Assembly (NCBI GenBank): GCA_013360285.1
Contig: JABWCM010000009.1
Span: 1-62,597, forward strand
Length of the DNA: 62,597 nt
Direction of reading: 5' to 3'
DNA from: Myxococcales bacterium
GTDB taxonomy: Bacteria > Myxococcota_A > UBA9042 > JABWCM01
The position numbers and the translations under genes were made by a program. Under the pieces are notes generated by a model. That model saw nothing but the letters and a program-made list of their open reading frames with translations. It did not search any database and had not been told where the DNA came from. Positions 9,252 through 17,639 of this stretch are shown here, one piece after another (within the stretch, counting starts at the first letter, position 1; the number at the start of each line of letters is the position of its first letter).

Positions 9252-9433
9252 TAGAGGGTGTTTGGGAAAAAATGGCCGGTGAGCGAAACAGTGGCCGTAA
9301 CGAGTCGGCCGGGCCGACCGAGGCCCACCGGAGGCGTACCCAATGGTACGCTGAGGATGGGTCGACCGAGGCACGGCCGACGTAGTAGGCCAATGTTTCG
9401 AGTAACGTCATTTTTTACCCAAACACCCTCTTA
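9252..9433. repeat. Palindromic element, family C (MITE-like)
   Basis: About 180 bp bounded by near-perfect terminal inverted repeats: AGAGGGTGTTTGGG at 9252-9265 and CCCAAACACCCTCT at 9419-9432. The inner part is GC-rich with further self-complementarity. It fills the space between two minus-strand genes and ends at the stop of the P-loop kinase-like gene. No transposase is encoded. A small non-autonomous mobile element is the simplest explanation; no other copy occurs in the window. Confidence 0.7.
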
Positions 9434-10012
9434 ACTCGGATTTCTCTGTTCAAACGTTTCCGCTCCAAAGTCGTCGTTTAACGCCATTACAACCGCTTTT
9501 TTTAAGGTCATTTCGTCCGCATTATTCGTAATTCGTCGATCCGCCAACTGCTCGGTTGCAAGCAGTTGCTGCGTCGTCGGATCCGCGTTGTGCAATTCTC
9601 GCTCCTCCTGCTCCTGAAATTGCTGTGCCGTCTGAACATCTCCCACCCGCCCCCTGCTTTTTAACCGTTCAAATCGTATTTGAGGATGCGCATCGATATA
9701 CCAAAGTCTAAAATCGGCATGATGCGCGCGTAACGCCAACACTTCCGCGGGATTCCGAATCGAATCGATCACAACAGGTCGCCCCGCTTCCAATTTGGCA
9801 ATGACTCGGTCCGCCAGCACCGCCGGACCCCATGCCGCCCGTAACTCATTTCCCGTCAATGTGAGATTTTCCCGACTTTCCGGCATATTTTTGGTTCGTA
9901 ATTCCAACCGGATTTCGTCGCTCAAACTAAAAAATTGAAATCCCAATTCGACAAGATAATGAGCCACTGTGCCCTTTCCGCTGGCCATACGCCCTGTTAA
10001 TCCGACAATCAT
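9431..10012 (-). CDS. P-loop nucleotide/dephospho-CoA kinase-like protein
   Basis: I choose ATG 10012 because GGAGGAA lies seven bases upstream; the frame is open further upstream. The 193-residue product opens MIVGLTGRMASGKGT, a P-loop of the dephospho-CoA kinase / nucleoside monophosphate kinase type. It later has VVIDSIRNPAEV and a lid-like segment with RLKSRGR. These proteins phosphorylate small nucleotides or cofactors, but this branch (AAA-like, with an RNPAEV motif) is distinct from CoaE, so the substrate is unassigned. The stop lies within the terminal repeat of element C. Confidence 0.7.
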   Translation of the reverse strand: MIVGLTGRMASGKGTVAHYLVELGFQFFSLSDEIRLELRTKNMPESRENLTLTGNELRAAWGPAVLADRVIAKLEAGRPVVIDSIRNPAEVLALRAHHADFRLWYIDAHPQIRFERLKSRGRVGDVQTAQQFQEQEERELHNADPTTQQLLATEQLADRRITNNADEMTLKKAVVMALNDDFGAETFEQRNPS

Positions 10013-10219
10013 CGTTTCTTCCTCCAACAACCATCCATCGCCGCACGCTAAAGGCCATCCTGAATCGGTGTCAACCCGAGTCGACAAAAAAATCGTTCAT
10101 AACATGGTGAAAATAATTGTTCCCGGGTAAGGTCGCGCCACGATGCCGAGTTTTACTCGGAGACACCCCAATTTTTCTTAAGTAAGTACATCCAATTGAT
10201 TCCAGCCACAGGAGATTTC

Positions 10220-12496
10220 ATGAATCGTATCAACTCACACCTGTTTTGGTCGATGGTCGTTGTCGGGCTTTTTCCGAATCTTCTTTTTGCTGCTGAACCC
10301 GGTCGGGTTTACCAACAAACGGGCCAATTCCGGCCGACAATGGGGCCCATCACCGATGTACGTTGGGTAAATGATCGGGTCGTCATGAAAGTCGGCGATC
10401 AAGCTTTTCAGGCGATGGACCCACAATTGAGTTCAGTTCGTTGGGAATTTACTTCGAAAGTGGCTCCGATTCGCCAATCTTGGTGGATAAACAACGATCT
10501 CATTTTGTTTTCAGACGATTTATACCGACTCGACACCGCAACGGGAAAACCCAAGTGGACCTATCCGATGGGATGTATGGGGGGAGCGAGTTGCACCATT
10601 TCGGTAATTGGTATGGACAACGACTCAATTTTGTTGGCGCGCGAAGGAAAAACACCCACGGAGTTGATCGCGATTAGCACCACAACGGGTGAAAACATCT
10701 GGCCGGATTGGATTGAGACCGGACCCCTTGTTGGAGCCGTGCGCGTAAAGGATGTCGTGGTCTGCCTATCCTCCAATCCACCCTATTCGATATTTTCGTT
10801 AACCATGACTACGGGTCGACAACATTGGGAAATGGCAAGTGGTATTGGCGGCAAGCGGCTCGACCGAATCGAAACAGACGGGAAAAATGTTTATGTTTGG
10901 GTACTCGGGGCCGCCAATCCAGAACTGGCCAGCATCGACCCAACCAAAGGCGCGGTCATTGGCATGGTCGCTCTTCTACCCGGCGCCACGCCTCCCAACT
11001 CCGCAACCGGCCTCATCAATGGATACACCGAGGTGTTTGACGGCGTCTTGGTCCATTGGAACGCCACCAGCCAGTCCATCGAAGCCCGAAAACTGCCGGA
11101 AGGAAGTCATCTGTGGAAAAAAAATGCCCAATTGCGTACCGCGCCCGCCTATGCTGCCGGAACCATTGTTCTGCATTCTCAAAGCTCAAATGGGGAGGAA
11201 GTCACTGGTTATGACATTATCACGGGTAACTTAAAGTTTTCGTTGAATCAAATCGGCAACATCACATCGATGGCTGCCGGAATGCTGGATGGGGTGATTC
11301 AAGTAGCGTTGTCCGGTGCTCGATCTATCACTTTTGGTTTTTCGGCCGACTCCGGAAGTATCGTTTCGACCGCGTTACCCAACTCGCCGGCGAATGCCCG
11401 TTCCACTCAGGTCACTCAGGGCCCAAACGGTACCTTGCTCCAGGTAGTGGGAGGGACGTTGTATCATTTGACACCGGAACCCGTTACCCAAATCGCCGGT
11501 CTGATCCGTGATCTGCTGGCGAAAAATGAAGAAGGACGTGCTCGCCAGTTGTTTGAAGATGTACATCGGTTGGTGGAATCCATGCCGGCCGCCGCCGAAA
11601 TCACGGCCGTCATGATGAACCATGACTTTCTGGTCGCCGAATGGTCACTATTGCAAGGAGACAAAGCCGGCGGCGCACAAAAATTGGTCGATTTGTCGCA
11701 GACCACGCGACTTCGTTACCTCGCCGACGCAGTCGCCTACGCGGATGGTCTGAGCGATTTGTTGACGCGATCAACCACTCAGATCGATGTGGATCTTGGA
11801 CCGGCTGTAATCGAAAAATTAACAACGGCAATTACTCAGTTTACAACACGGGCCTTTGAGCTGACCACTGGCGCATCCCCCCAGGATCAACCGGCACAAA
11901 TCCTCGAAAACGGCATTGCCCGAGCCGCGTTCTGGTTGCATCTGCGTGGGCAAAGTGATTTGGCGATTAACCTACTGACCCAGCTTGCCGCAGCTCCCTG
12001 GGTTACTTCACGAACCGAACTCGACGCATTCCAAGGCGCAGTACTGCTGGGAAAAGCGCGTACGCTGATAAGTGAGTCGGAAAAGGCACTCAAAGCAAAG
12101 GAGTTTGTGGACGCTTGGGCAATTTGTCGGGAATTGTTGACGTTGCCGGGAATTCAGACCGCAATCACACAGGCCGCAACGATTCGTACATCTATGGATG
12201 CTTTGGATATGGATAGTCCGAAGGGGAAACGGGATTTTTCAAAACTGCTCAAAGATCTCAAAAAATCATTGCCGAAGTTGGCGGGAACGGATCGAGATAC
12301 GTATACGGCCGCATCCTGTAGTGCCCAATGCCAGCTTGCCCATCGAACCTGCGTACGCCGTCCTTGTAAAGACCAACGACGTTGTGACGAAGGACTCAGT
12401 CATTGCCGAACCCAATGTAATGTTGGAAAACCCCCTCAATGGCTTAACCCACAACCGGCGACCCCTGGAACAGCCCAGTGGTGGCAATGCCGATAA
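10220..12496 (+). CDS. Secreted PQQ-like beta-propeller protein with Cys-rich tail
   Basis: Start at ATG 10220, preceded by AGGAGA; 758 residues. Residues 1-24 form a signal peptide ending near LLFAAEPG. Residues ~30-420 contain repeated blade-like units with the 'tTGkxxW' pattern (DTATGKPKWTY, STTTGENIWPDW, TMTTGRQHWEM, DIITGNLKF), indicating a PQQ-type (quinoprotein-like) propeller; no PQQ ligand set can be assigned. Residues ~430-690 are helical. The last ~60 residues are Cys-rich (eight Cys), probably disulfide-bonded in the periplasm. Function is unknown; propellers of this type often serve in envelope assembly or binding. Confidence 0.75.
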   Translation: MNRINSHLFWSMVVVGLFPNLLFAAEPGRVYQQTGQFRPTMGPITDVRWVNDRVVMKVGDQAFQAMDPQLSSVRWEFTSKVAPIRQSWWINNDLILFSDDLYRLDTATGKPKWTYPMGCMGGASCTISVIGMDNDSILLAREGKTPTELIAISTTTGENIWPDWIETGPLVGAVRVKDVVVCLSSNPPYSIFSLTMTTGRQHWEMASGIGGKRLDRIETDGKNVYVWVLGAANPELASIDPTKGAVIGMVALLPGATPPNSATGLINGYTEVFDGVLVHWNATSQSIEARKLPEGSHLWKKNAQLRTAPAYAAGTIVLHSQSSNGEEVTGYDIITGNLKFSLNQIGNITSMAAGMLDGVIQVALSGARSITFGFSADSGSIVSTALPNSPANARSTQVTQGPNGTLLQVVGGTLYHLTPEPVTQIAGLIRDLLAKNEEGRARQLFEDVHRLVESMPAAAEITAVMMNHDFLVAEWSLLQGDKAGGAQKLVDLSQTTRLRYLADAVAYADGLSDLLTRSTTQIDVDLGPAVIEKLTTAITQFTTRAFELTTGASPQDQPAQILENGIARAAFWLHLRGQSDLAINLLTQLAAAPWVTSRTELDAFQGAVLLGKARTLISESEKALKAKEFVDAWAICRELLTLPGIQTAITQAATIRTSMDALDMDSPKGKRDFSKLLKDLKKSLPKLAGTDRDTYTAASCSAQCQLAHRTCVRRPCKDQRRCDEGLSHCRTQCNVGKPPQWLNPQPATPGTAQWWQCR

Positions 12497-12503
12497 TATG
12501 AAC

Positions 12504-12526
12504 CCGGATTTCTCGGAGAAATCTGG
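12504..12526. terminator. Hairpin between convergent genes
   Basis: The arms CCGGATTTCT and AGAAATCTGG flank a 3-base loop, with one G-T pair. It lies in the 37-base space between the convergent propeller and FmdB genes. No T-run follows on either strand, so termination is inferred from position only. The CCGGATTTCTC arm also resembles the arm of family D repeats. Confidence 0.4.
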
Positions 12527-12533
12527 ATTGCTT

Positions 12534-12860
12534 CTATTCGGCCTTTGGGGATTCTTTTTTGGGTTCAGATTTTGGTTCGGAACCCGACGTGGTTTTGTCG
12601 CCATCGGCTGATTTGGTTTTTTCTTCTGATGTCGATGATTCGGTTTTTGAATCCGCGGTTTTTTCCTTTTTTTCTCCACCACGGGCATAATCGGTCACAT
12701 ACCAACCGGAACCCTTCAATACGAAAGAGGTTTTTGACAACAACTTTTCTGTATCGTCCGACTGACATCGTTCACAAATCACGGGACTGTCATCCGATAC
12801 CCGCCGCATTTTTTCAAACTCGGTGCCACATTGTTTACAGCGATATTCATAAATCGGCAT
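12534..12860 (-). CDS. FmdB-family zinc ribbon protein
   Basis: Start ATG 12860 is chosen because AAGGAGGAACGG precedes it. The 108-residue product begins MPIYEYRCKQCGTEFE and has a second knuckle CERC at ~27-30, giving the CxxC...CxxC zinc ribbon of the FmdB/CxxC_CXXC_SSSS family; SFVLKGSGWYVTDY is also typical. The last ~50 residues are low complexity, rich in Lys, Glu, Ser and Asp. FmdB-like proteins are putative regulators with no settled biochemical role. Confidence 0.9.
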   Translation of the reverse strand: MPIYEYRCKQCGTEFEKMRRVSDDSPVICERCQSDDTEKLLSKTSFVLKGSGWYVTDYARGGEKKEKTADSKTESSTSEEKTKSADGDKTTSGSEPKSEPKKESPKAE

Positions 12861-12970
12861 AATCCGTTCCTCCTTTTTTTGCCCAAAACGGCGGCAAAGT
12901 AAGTGGACTCCCACGGTATGTCAACGCGAAAATCATCACCGAATTGTAGGCAGTCTAACGAAGGCATACC

Positions 12971-14440
12971 GTGGCGGCTCGTTTAAGAACTATCTTTGGA
13001 AATGCGGCGATTTACAGCGCAGGCACCCTGCTCGTTCAATTGGCGTCTTTTCTGTTGCTCCCGCTATACACCCGCGTTTTAGGCCCGAAAGACTACGGCA
13101 TCTTAAGCCTGTTATGGGTCATTCAAACCACATTGGTTTTGTTTGGCGAATTGGCATTAACCAGCGCCGTATTTCGATTTTATCACGATCAACAAGACAT
13201 GGTCGCCAAAGACAAATACCTTTCGTCTTCGTTTTGGATCATGACCGTTGTCGGAGCATTGCTGTTTGTATTGACAACATTCGCCGCTCCATTTGTGACA
13301 CCCCTCCTATTCGATTTTGATGAGGCGTCCATCCTATTGCGGCTCGCTGCCGCGACCGCATGGCTCACTCCGATATCCACTTTGCTGTTACGAACTTTGC
13401 AGTTGTGGCAGAGACCTTATGTCTATGTCTTGATGTCGATTTTGCAGTTTGTGGTCACCATGATTGTGACCATCATGTTGGTTTTGTTTTTCAAACGGGG
13501 TGTCATCGGAGTGTTGATAGGCCAATTGGCAGGGGTCGGGGTTATTGCTTGTAGTTGTATCTTGATCCTTGGAACCCGACTACGCTACGGCATCGACCCA
13601 TCGTTGGCCAAATTGTTGTTACGATTCAGTATTCCGCTTGTTCCAACCGGATTCGCCGCCCTGGTGATCAGTCTTTCGGATCGGTTTTTTCTGGAACATT
13701 ATTCGACGTTACACCAATTGGGACTGTATGCCGTCGCCGACAAAATGACCGCCGCGCTTTCGGTATTAGTTGTGACCCCGTTGTTATTAAGTTGGAATCA
13801 ATATGCTTTTTCCAATCACCGATCACCCGAATTTGCCGTTGTGTTTCGCTGCACTCTGCGGCTAATAACGGTGGTTTTGGCATTTGGAATTTTAGGATAT
13901 TCCCTGATTATCCGCGAATTGTTGACCATCGCCACCACACCCGAATTTGGCGCTGCATGGACGATGGTGCCCATATTGTGTGCAGCACCGGTGGGGCATG
14001 CACTCATCACCCTGTTTGCCACCGGAATTCATTTAAGCCAACAAACCCGGTGGATTCCTCTTCTTTATGGTTCCGGAATGGTGAGCAACCTGATTTTGAA
14101 TGCGGCTCTGGTTCCCAAATATGGAATGGCCGGCGCCGCATGGGCGACTTTGGTGAGTAGTTTGGCAACAGCCGGCAGCTTTTATCTATGTGCACGCCGG
14201 GTTTATGTCCTCGACTATCCGATCAGGCAAATGGTGATCACATTGGTTCTGGCGGCGGGATGTACAACCCTATTTGTCCTTTTCACTCAAATCATGGCGT
14301 CCTGTTGGCTTGAGTGGGTCATTCGAATCCTGTTGGTGATGTCATTTGGGCTTCTGCTCTGGTTGTTTGGGATAATCGAGCCCAATGACATACCTATGCT
14401 GACTCGACTTTGGAATCGCCTGCGGAGACATTTTCCATGA
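12971..14440 (+). CDS. Oligosaccharide flippase (Wzx/MVF-like)
   Basis: 489 residues from a GTG start. About 12-14 transmembrane helices and an N-terminus of the form GNAAIYSAGTLLVQLASFLLLPLYTR split by short loops, followed by LGPKDYGILSLLW, identify the polysaccharide-biosynthesis flippase family, which moves lipid-linked glycans across the inner membrane. No glycosyltransferase neighbours it, so the cargo is unknown. Its stop overlaps the next start by ATGA, coupling it to the aKG-HExxH peptide beta-hydroxylase gene, an unusual pairing. Confidence 0.88.
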   Translation: MAARLRTIFGNAAIYSAGTLLVQLASFLLLPLYTRVLGPKDYGILSLLWVIQTTLVLFGELALTSAVFRFYHDQQDMVAKDKYLSSSFWIMTVVGALLFVLTTFAAPFVTPLLFDFDEASILLRLAAATAWLTPISTLLLRTLQLWQRPYVYVLMSILQFVVTMIVTIMLVLFFKRGVIGVLIGQLAGVGVIACSCILILGTRLRYGIDPSLAKLLLRFSIPLVPTGFAALVISLSDRFFLEHYSTLHQLGLYAVADKMTAALSVLVVTPLLLSWNQYAFSNHRSPEFAVVFRCTLRLITVVLAFGILGYSLIIRELLTIATTPEFGAAWTMVPILCAAPVGHALITLFATGIHLSQQTRWIPLLYGSGMVSNLILNAALVPKYGMAGAAWATLVSSLATAGSFYLCARRVYVLDYPIRQMVITLVLAAGCTTLFVLFTQIMASCWLEWVIRILLVMSFGLLLWLFGIIEPNDIPMLTRLWNRLRRHFP

Positions 14441-15672
14441 GTCTACTTCTGGACACCACCGACCCTCTATTTTTGGGTCTGTTTGAATCTTATCGAAAAC
14501 AAACCATTCGGGATTTGTTTGGTCTGGCCACAACTCCCCTGTCGCCCATTGCTGCCCGTACGTTTGGGGCGCTGATATCGATGCTTCGGCACCTATTCCG
14601 CACCTGTCCCAATCAAATATTGGATATACTGACCCACCCTACTCTTTCCGTGTTGATTCACTACGCCACAAACGAAACACGTCATCCCAACTCACCGCAT
14701 GCCAACATAGAACCCATCGTCACCCAATTGTGCAGCCAATTGTTGTGTCAATTGTCCTTTGCCGGCCTTCTTCCACCTACGGGGATATATTTTCCGCTGC
14801 TCGTCGACCAACTTTTCTGTCCGGGGGCAAACATAACGATTATGTGTAAACCCAACAGCCAAACCACACGCTTTGATAATCAAACCATTTTGTTTGATAT
14901 CAACGACCAGCCGCACCCCATTTTCTTCGATTGGAAACAACCAGCAACCGAACTCGATCAAGCCGTGGTTGTTTCACCTGGATATGTGCGTATTACGCCG
15001 ACACTTCAATTGGCGTTGGTAGACAACAATCCGCTATGGGCTTATGAAGCCCATCCCGAAAAAAGCGGCAATGCTCTTAATTTAGGCAACCATACACCAA
15101 AAGAATGGGTCGATTCATTGACCGAAGCGTTGGCAATCATCGAACTCACATTGCCATGCCTAAAAACCGAAATAGACCATATTTTGCGCCTGGTAGTCCC
15201 CACCGGATATGACGAACAGCGTCATTTATCGGCGTCCTACAAGGAAGCGGTTGGAATCGTCTATATGACGCTGCATCCCCGGTTGTTGACGATGGTGGAA
15301 GCGATTGTTCACGAATTTCAACACAATAAACTCAACGCAGTAACTTATCTTGATCCGTTGCTAAACAACGCATTTGAGCCGCTGTTTCCAAGCCCGGTCC
15401 GCCCCGATCCCCGGCCATTACACGGTGTGTTGCTTGCAGCCCATGCATTTTTGCCCATTGCCGAATTGTATCTGCAATTGATTCGCCAACGCCATATTTT
15501 GACGATGTCCGGAGGATTTGACGAACGATTACGGATGATAGTGGCCGCCAATACCGACGCCTGCGCCACATTGCGGGCGGCCGACCCGACGAAATTAGGT
15601 GAGGAATTGCTCACTGAAATGTGGGAGATGAATCGGCGGCATCATCAACAACTGGCGGAGTTGAGTTTATGA
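14437..15672 (+). CDS. aKG-HExxH-type peptide beta-hydroxylase-like protein
   Basis: 411 residues from ATG 14437 (ATGA overlap with the flippase). The key motif VHEFQHNKL is at ~residues 298-306, followed by PLLNNAFEPLF, RPDPRPLHGVLLAAHAFLPIAELY. This layout (HEFQHxKL, then a DPRPLxGxLxxxxAF block) matches the HEXXH-motif family now described as alpha-ketoglutarate-dependent peptide beta-hydroxylases, which hydroxylate ribosomal peptides. Family knowledge suggests Fe(II)-dependent modification of Asp/other side chains. No obvious precursor peptide gene is seen adjacent, and the only partner is a flippase. The exact substrate is unknown. Confidence 0.75.
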   Translation: MSLLLDTTDPLFLGLFESYRKQTIRDLFGLATTPLSPIAARTFGALISMLRHLFRTCPNQILDILTHPTLSVLIHYATNETRHPNSPHANIEPIVTQLCSQLLCQLSFAGLLPPTGIYFPLLVDQLFCPGANITIMCKPNSQTTRFDNQTILFDINDQPHPIFFDWKQPATELDQAVVVSPGYVRITPTLQLALVDNNPLWAYEAHPEKSGNALNLGNHTPKEWVDSLTEALAIIELTLPCLKTEIDHILRLVVPTGYDEQRHLSASYKEAVGIVYMTLHPRLLTMVEAIVHEFQHNKLNAVTYLDPLLNNAFEPLFPSPVRPDPRPLHGVLLAAHAFLPIAELYLQLIRQRHILTMSGGFDERLRMIVAANTDACATLRAADPTKLGEELLTEMWEMNRRHHQQLAELSL

Positions 15673-15697
15673 AAAATTACGGGTGTGGCATTGAGTT

Positions 15698-15736
15698 GTG
15701 GGATGTTTTTGATCAAACCCGCCCCCACTTTTTTTT
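15698..15736 (+). terminator. Rho-independent terminator after the hydroxylase gene
   Basis: The arms GTGGG and CCCAC enclose an inner GTTT/AAAC pairing, followed by eight T. It lies 26 bases after the stop of the plus-strand gene and before the convergent selenoprotein gene. Confidence 0.55.
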
Positions 15737-15770
15737 AAAAACTCGATATCATCCGTCAAACAAATCAGCA

Positions 15771-16709
15771 TTAAGGAGTTGCCCCAAATAATTTTTGGCA
15801 ATCCGCTAATACTTTTTTGGGATGGCCGGCCAAATCCGACACGACTTTGTAAGATAAGAGCCAATGGCCCTGGGCATCGATAACAACGGTGATCCGGTCG
15901 GCGAAAAATTGAGTTGGGTTTTTGGCGGCACCAAAAAATAACGCCAACTCTTTTTTGCCGTCGGTCCACAATTCATATTGAAAATTATTGTTGTCTTTGA
16001 ACTTCTTATTCGCCTGGGGAGGATCAAAGGATGCACCCACAATTTCTACACCAATTGCTTCAAACTCTGAATAAATGTCGCGGAACCCGCAACCTTGAGT
16101 CGTTCATCCGCTTGTGCTTGCTGCCGGATAAAACCATAACACCGTGGGTTTGCCTTTCAAATCAGCCAAAGTTCTTGTAAGCCCATCGCTGTTGACAACG
16201 CCGGCAAATTCAACAACCGCAGGAAAATCAGCAACCACATTGCCGTTGAGTCCCTCGGGTAATTCCGGCTTGACCCATCCCATATCTTCTGGTGTTTCGA
16301 CTGAGGTATCCAACGCAATATCCACCTGCATACCCAAATCTTCAACCATATCCGACTGCGCGTCGCTCATATCGGGTATCTCTGCAACCATATCGAGAAC
16401 GGTTTCAACCGAATCCACATCACCAATTCCGGTATCCATCAAAGGAACTCCCACATCCATTATATCAAAATGGTTGTCCGTGATATCCTTGTTATCAGTC
16501 GCACTGTCCATAGATACCGTTTCGATCCCAACCGAATCCAATGAAACCCTTTCTTGGGCATCCATCGGTATATTAGAGTCTGTCAACAACATATCCACCG
16601 GCAGAGAACTGTCTGTTGCCGCTCCCTCGTTTGACCCAGCGGTGGTGCAGCTAATGGAGCTCGCGAAATACAATAGCAAAAACGTTGGCAATATCTTCCT
16701 ACAATCCAT
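15771..16709 (-). CDS. Selenocysteine-containing peroxiredoxin lipoprotein (UGA = Sec202)
   Basis: Read through the in-frame UGA at 16104-16106, this is one 312-residue protein. Residues 1-21 are a signal peptide with lipobox-like SISC. Residues ~25-150 are an Asp/Ser/Thr/Val-rich stalk. Residues ~155-312 are a BCP/PrxQ-type peroxiredoxin: LADLKGKPTVLWFYPAASTSG, then UGA, then TTQGCGFRDIYSEFE. In BCP proteins the consensus is FYPxxxTPGC..xxCxFRD, so the UGA replaces exactly the peroxidatic Cys, with the resolving-type Cys five residues later (Cys207). Both halves are in the same frame and conserved on each side, and a SECIS-like hairpin follows the UGA. It would reduce peroxides at the envelope. 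AGGAGGT precedes the start, 17 bases after the upstream lipoprotein stop. The alternative is a nonsense-mutated Cys gene. Confidence 0.85.
16077..16093 (-). promoter_or_regulatory. SECIS-like hairpin for Sec insertion
   Basis: On the coding strand, 10 bases after the UGA, GUUGCGG and CCGCGAC form a 7-bp stem (one U-G pair) closed by a three-base GUU loop. The loop begins 17 bases after the UGA. Known bacterial SECIS elements have a short apical loop with a G in the first two positions, placed about 16-37 bases after the UGA; this hairpin meets both criteria. Confidence 0.75.
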
Positions 16710-16726
16710 CTAACCTCCTACATATG

Positions 16727-17602
16727 TCATTCACTGCAGTTGGTTGGCGGAGGACCAATCCAGGCCGCTTCAAAATCCACCATGATAACGAATCCATCCA
16801 CACCGGTAGCCGTTTTGCATTCCGGTGAAGGTTGAATACCTCCAAGCAACCCATAAAGGGGCAACGCACCCGCGGGACATCCCGGACAATCCGCATGTTG
16901 TGAGCCCGAGCATTTGGCAAGGCATGTACAAATCGTTTTGGTTTCTTCAACCGACAAACAACCGGTAATGGTGCCTTTTAAGGTACACGGGTTGTCGCCA
17001 AAGGTGGCGGTCCCTGTCACTCCGGATAGAGGAATGGCATCCGGTGCTTTGGGGTCCGGCGTACAATTGAAGGTGGTTCCGTCATGGTCTTGGGCGTAAA
17101 TATAAATACGGTCCGCCTGAGGCAACGTGAACGTGAAGGACTTGTTTTGGTGTTCAGCGGTAAAAGTTGGCGAAGATGCTTGGGTTTCAAGGCATAACTC
17201 GGAAGCCGAAAGACCCACCCCAGAACCCACCCACAATGTTGCCGCGGCATCCACGACAGAATCCACCACAAGCAGAATATTCAGTTTGTATTCGTCGATA
17301 TCGACCTTCCACTGACTTTGCAGAATATTGAGCTGAATGGCGGTTGGCTGCCCTTTTTCCTGGGAACCGACACGTAAAATGTCGATTAACGAAAAACGAT
17401 ACGTTCCCGGAAAAGCATTTGTGTCGGCGCCTCCTTCACAACTGGGTACTCCGTCTTGTTTGGGTACGTCGTCATTACCCGTGTCGACGATATCAGGAAC
17501 AACTTGCGGCAAAATATTGGCCGTATCATCCGTTTCGTTGGTACATCCAACAACAAAACCGACAAACGTCATCAATCCTAAGGTTACCATCCGCTTCATC
17601 AT
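16727..17602 (-). CDS. Cys-containing lipoprotein upstream of the selenoprotein
   Basis: 291 residues. The signal peptide ends in VVGC, a clear lipobox (Cys20). An acidic linker precedes a beta-rich region (~50-200), which includes LNILLVVDSVVDAAATLW and IYIYAQDHDGTTF. The C-terminal quarter has a Cys-rich block (CLSVEETKTICTCLAKC followed by CPGC) and a late Cys pair. No family is recognised. It is the first gene of a two-gene operon with the selenoperoxiredoxin, so it could be its redox partner or a client, but the sequence does not prove it. Confidence 0.7.
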   Translation of the reverse strand: MMKRMVTLGLMTFVGFVVGCTNETDDTANILPQVVPDIVDTGNDDVPKQDGVPSCEGGADTNAFPGTYRFSLIDILRVGSQEKGQPTAIQLNILQSQWKVDIDEYKLNILLVVDSVVDAAATLWVGSGVGLSASELCLETQASSPTFTAEHQNKSFTFTLPQADRIYIYAQDHDGTTFNCTPDPKAPDAIPLSGVTGTATFGDNPCTLKGTITGCLSVEETKTICTCLAKCSGSQHADCPGCPAGALPLYGLLGGIQPSPECKTATGVDGFVIMVDFEAAWIGPPPTNCSE

Positions 17603-17639
17603 AAACCTCCCGCAAACATCATGGCATGATACTACGGGG

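Noticed and set aside
12198-12611. 137-codon plus-strand ORF across the end of the propeller gene
   Set aside because: It overlaps two well-supported genes in another frame and runs through the convergent hairpin region.
16040-16106. Two separate minus-strand genes, a lipoprotein ending at 16104 and an 89-residue protein starting at 16040
   Set aside because: Both are in one frame, the codons between them encode conserved peroxiredoxin sequence, and the only interruption is a UGA at the catalytic Cys followed by a SECIS-like hairpin.
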